Below, one piece after another: positions 63,921 through 64,000 of a DNA stretch of 64,000 nt. The notes beneath the pieces are model-generated. The model saw only the letters and a program-made list of their open reading frames with translations, ran no database searches and had not been told where the DNA came from. Made by a program: the position numbers and the translations under genes. The stretch spans positions 1,674,001 through 1,738,000 of the forward strand of contig NZ_CP129674.1 in the NCBI RefSeq assembly GCF_041080795.1, read 5' to 3'. How positions within the stretch are numbered: the first letter of the stretch is position 1; each line of letters begins with the position of its first letter. The stretch comes from Bifidobacterium sp. WK041_4_12 (GTDB lineage Bacteria; Actinomycetota; Actinomycetes; Actinomycetales; Bifidobacteriaceae).

Positions 63921-64000
63921 TCGTGCAAACCTTTCCTTGATGTGGTCATGATAACCGCAATTGTGTACCGTGTGATTCAGTCCTCATCTGATATGCGGGG

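Overview
The window reads as a chromosomal segment of a fairly low-GC actinobacterium, most probably a member of the Bifidobacteriaceae. This is an inference. It rests on strong GGAGG-type ribosome binding sites, diaminopimelate genes followed by RNase J, a complete Kdp system with KdpD/KdpE, an HPr without the regulatory serine, an Opp-type sugar-locus ABC transporter with fused ATPases, and a gene style unlike Firmicutes or Proteobacteria. Coding density is high except in the surface-polysaccharide region, which is visibly AT-richer and contains gene remnants.

Positions 1-17250 form an exopolysaccharide/capsule locus: two divergent DUF4012 membrane proteins (the first runs off the left edge), a low-molecular-weight tyrosine phosphatase, a membrane-tethered low-complexity protein, a Wzz/BY-kinase fusion, six glycosyltransferase-type genes (DUF4422, PF05704, GT2, GT14-like, two GT4), an EpsG-like polymerase and a Wzx-like flippase. 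A GT2 fragment (8583-8792) and a decayed IS256-type transposase (about 14190-14520) show that the cluster has been reshuffled. No priming glycosyltransferase is in the window.

Positions 17466-18288 carry two tandem paralogous proteins of unknown function. Positions 18695-24890 hold a peptidoglycan-recycling module: an RpiR-type regulator and a HAD phosphatase on the plus strand, converging on an operon mupG-murQ-PTS EIIBCA-HPr on the minus strand. The proposed flow is uptake and phosphorylation of MurNAc or MurNAc-GlcNAc, cleavage by MupG and etherolysis by MurQ. Two GAAA-N5/6-TTTC sites precede mupG.

Positions 25205-34586 contain an endonuclease/exonuclease/phosphatase-fold membrane protein and the kdp operon (27-aa ORF-kdpF-A-B-C-D-E), followed by an orphan HicB-like DNA-binding protein and tRNA-Arg(CCT). 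Positions 36014-50255 hold a catabolic locus for a beta-glucan-type oligosaccharide: a GH3 beta-glucosidase, a large GH94-type phosphorylase, an alpha/beta hydrolase, a fused-ATPase Opp-type ABC transporter with lipoprotein binding protein, and a divergent LacI regulator with two TGTWNGCGCTNCCA/TACA-like operators. The GH3 + GH94 pairing resembles the known sophoro-oligosaccharide (beta-1,2-glucan) loci.

Positions 50399-63920 are mostly housekeeping: an MHS-family transporter, an SDR oxidoreductase, a DHA2-type MFS exporter, peptide deformylase, glmM, pepN, RNase J, dapA and dapB. Three intergenic spacers here (50280-50386, 57164-57277, 63056-63156) contain long hairpins with different arm sequences but the same architecture, two of them with a loop of exactly 53 nt and the same motif at the same offset. 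I regard this hairpin family as the most novel signal in the window.
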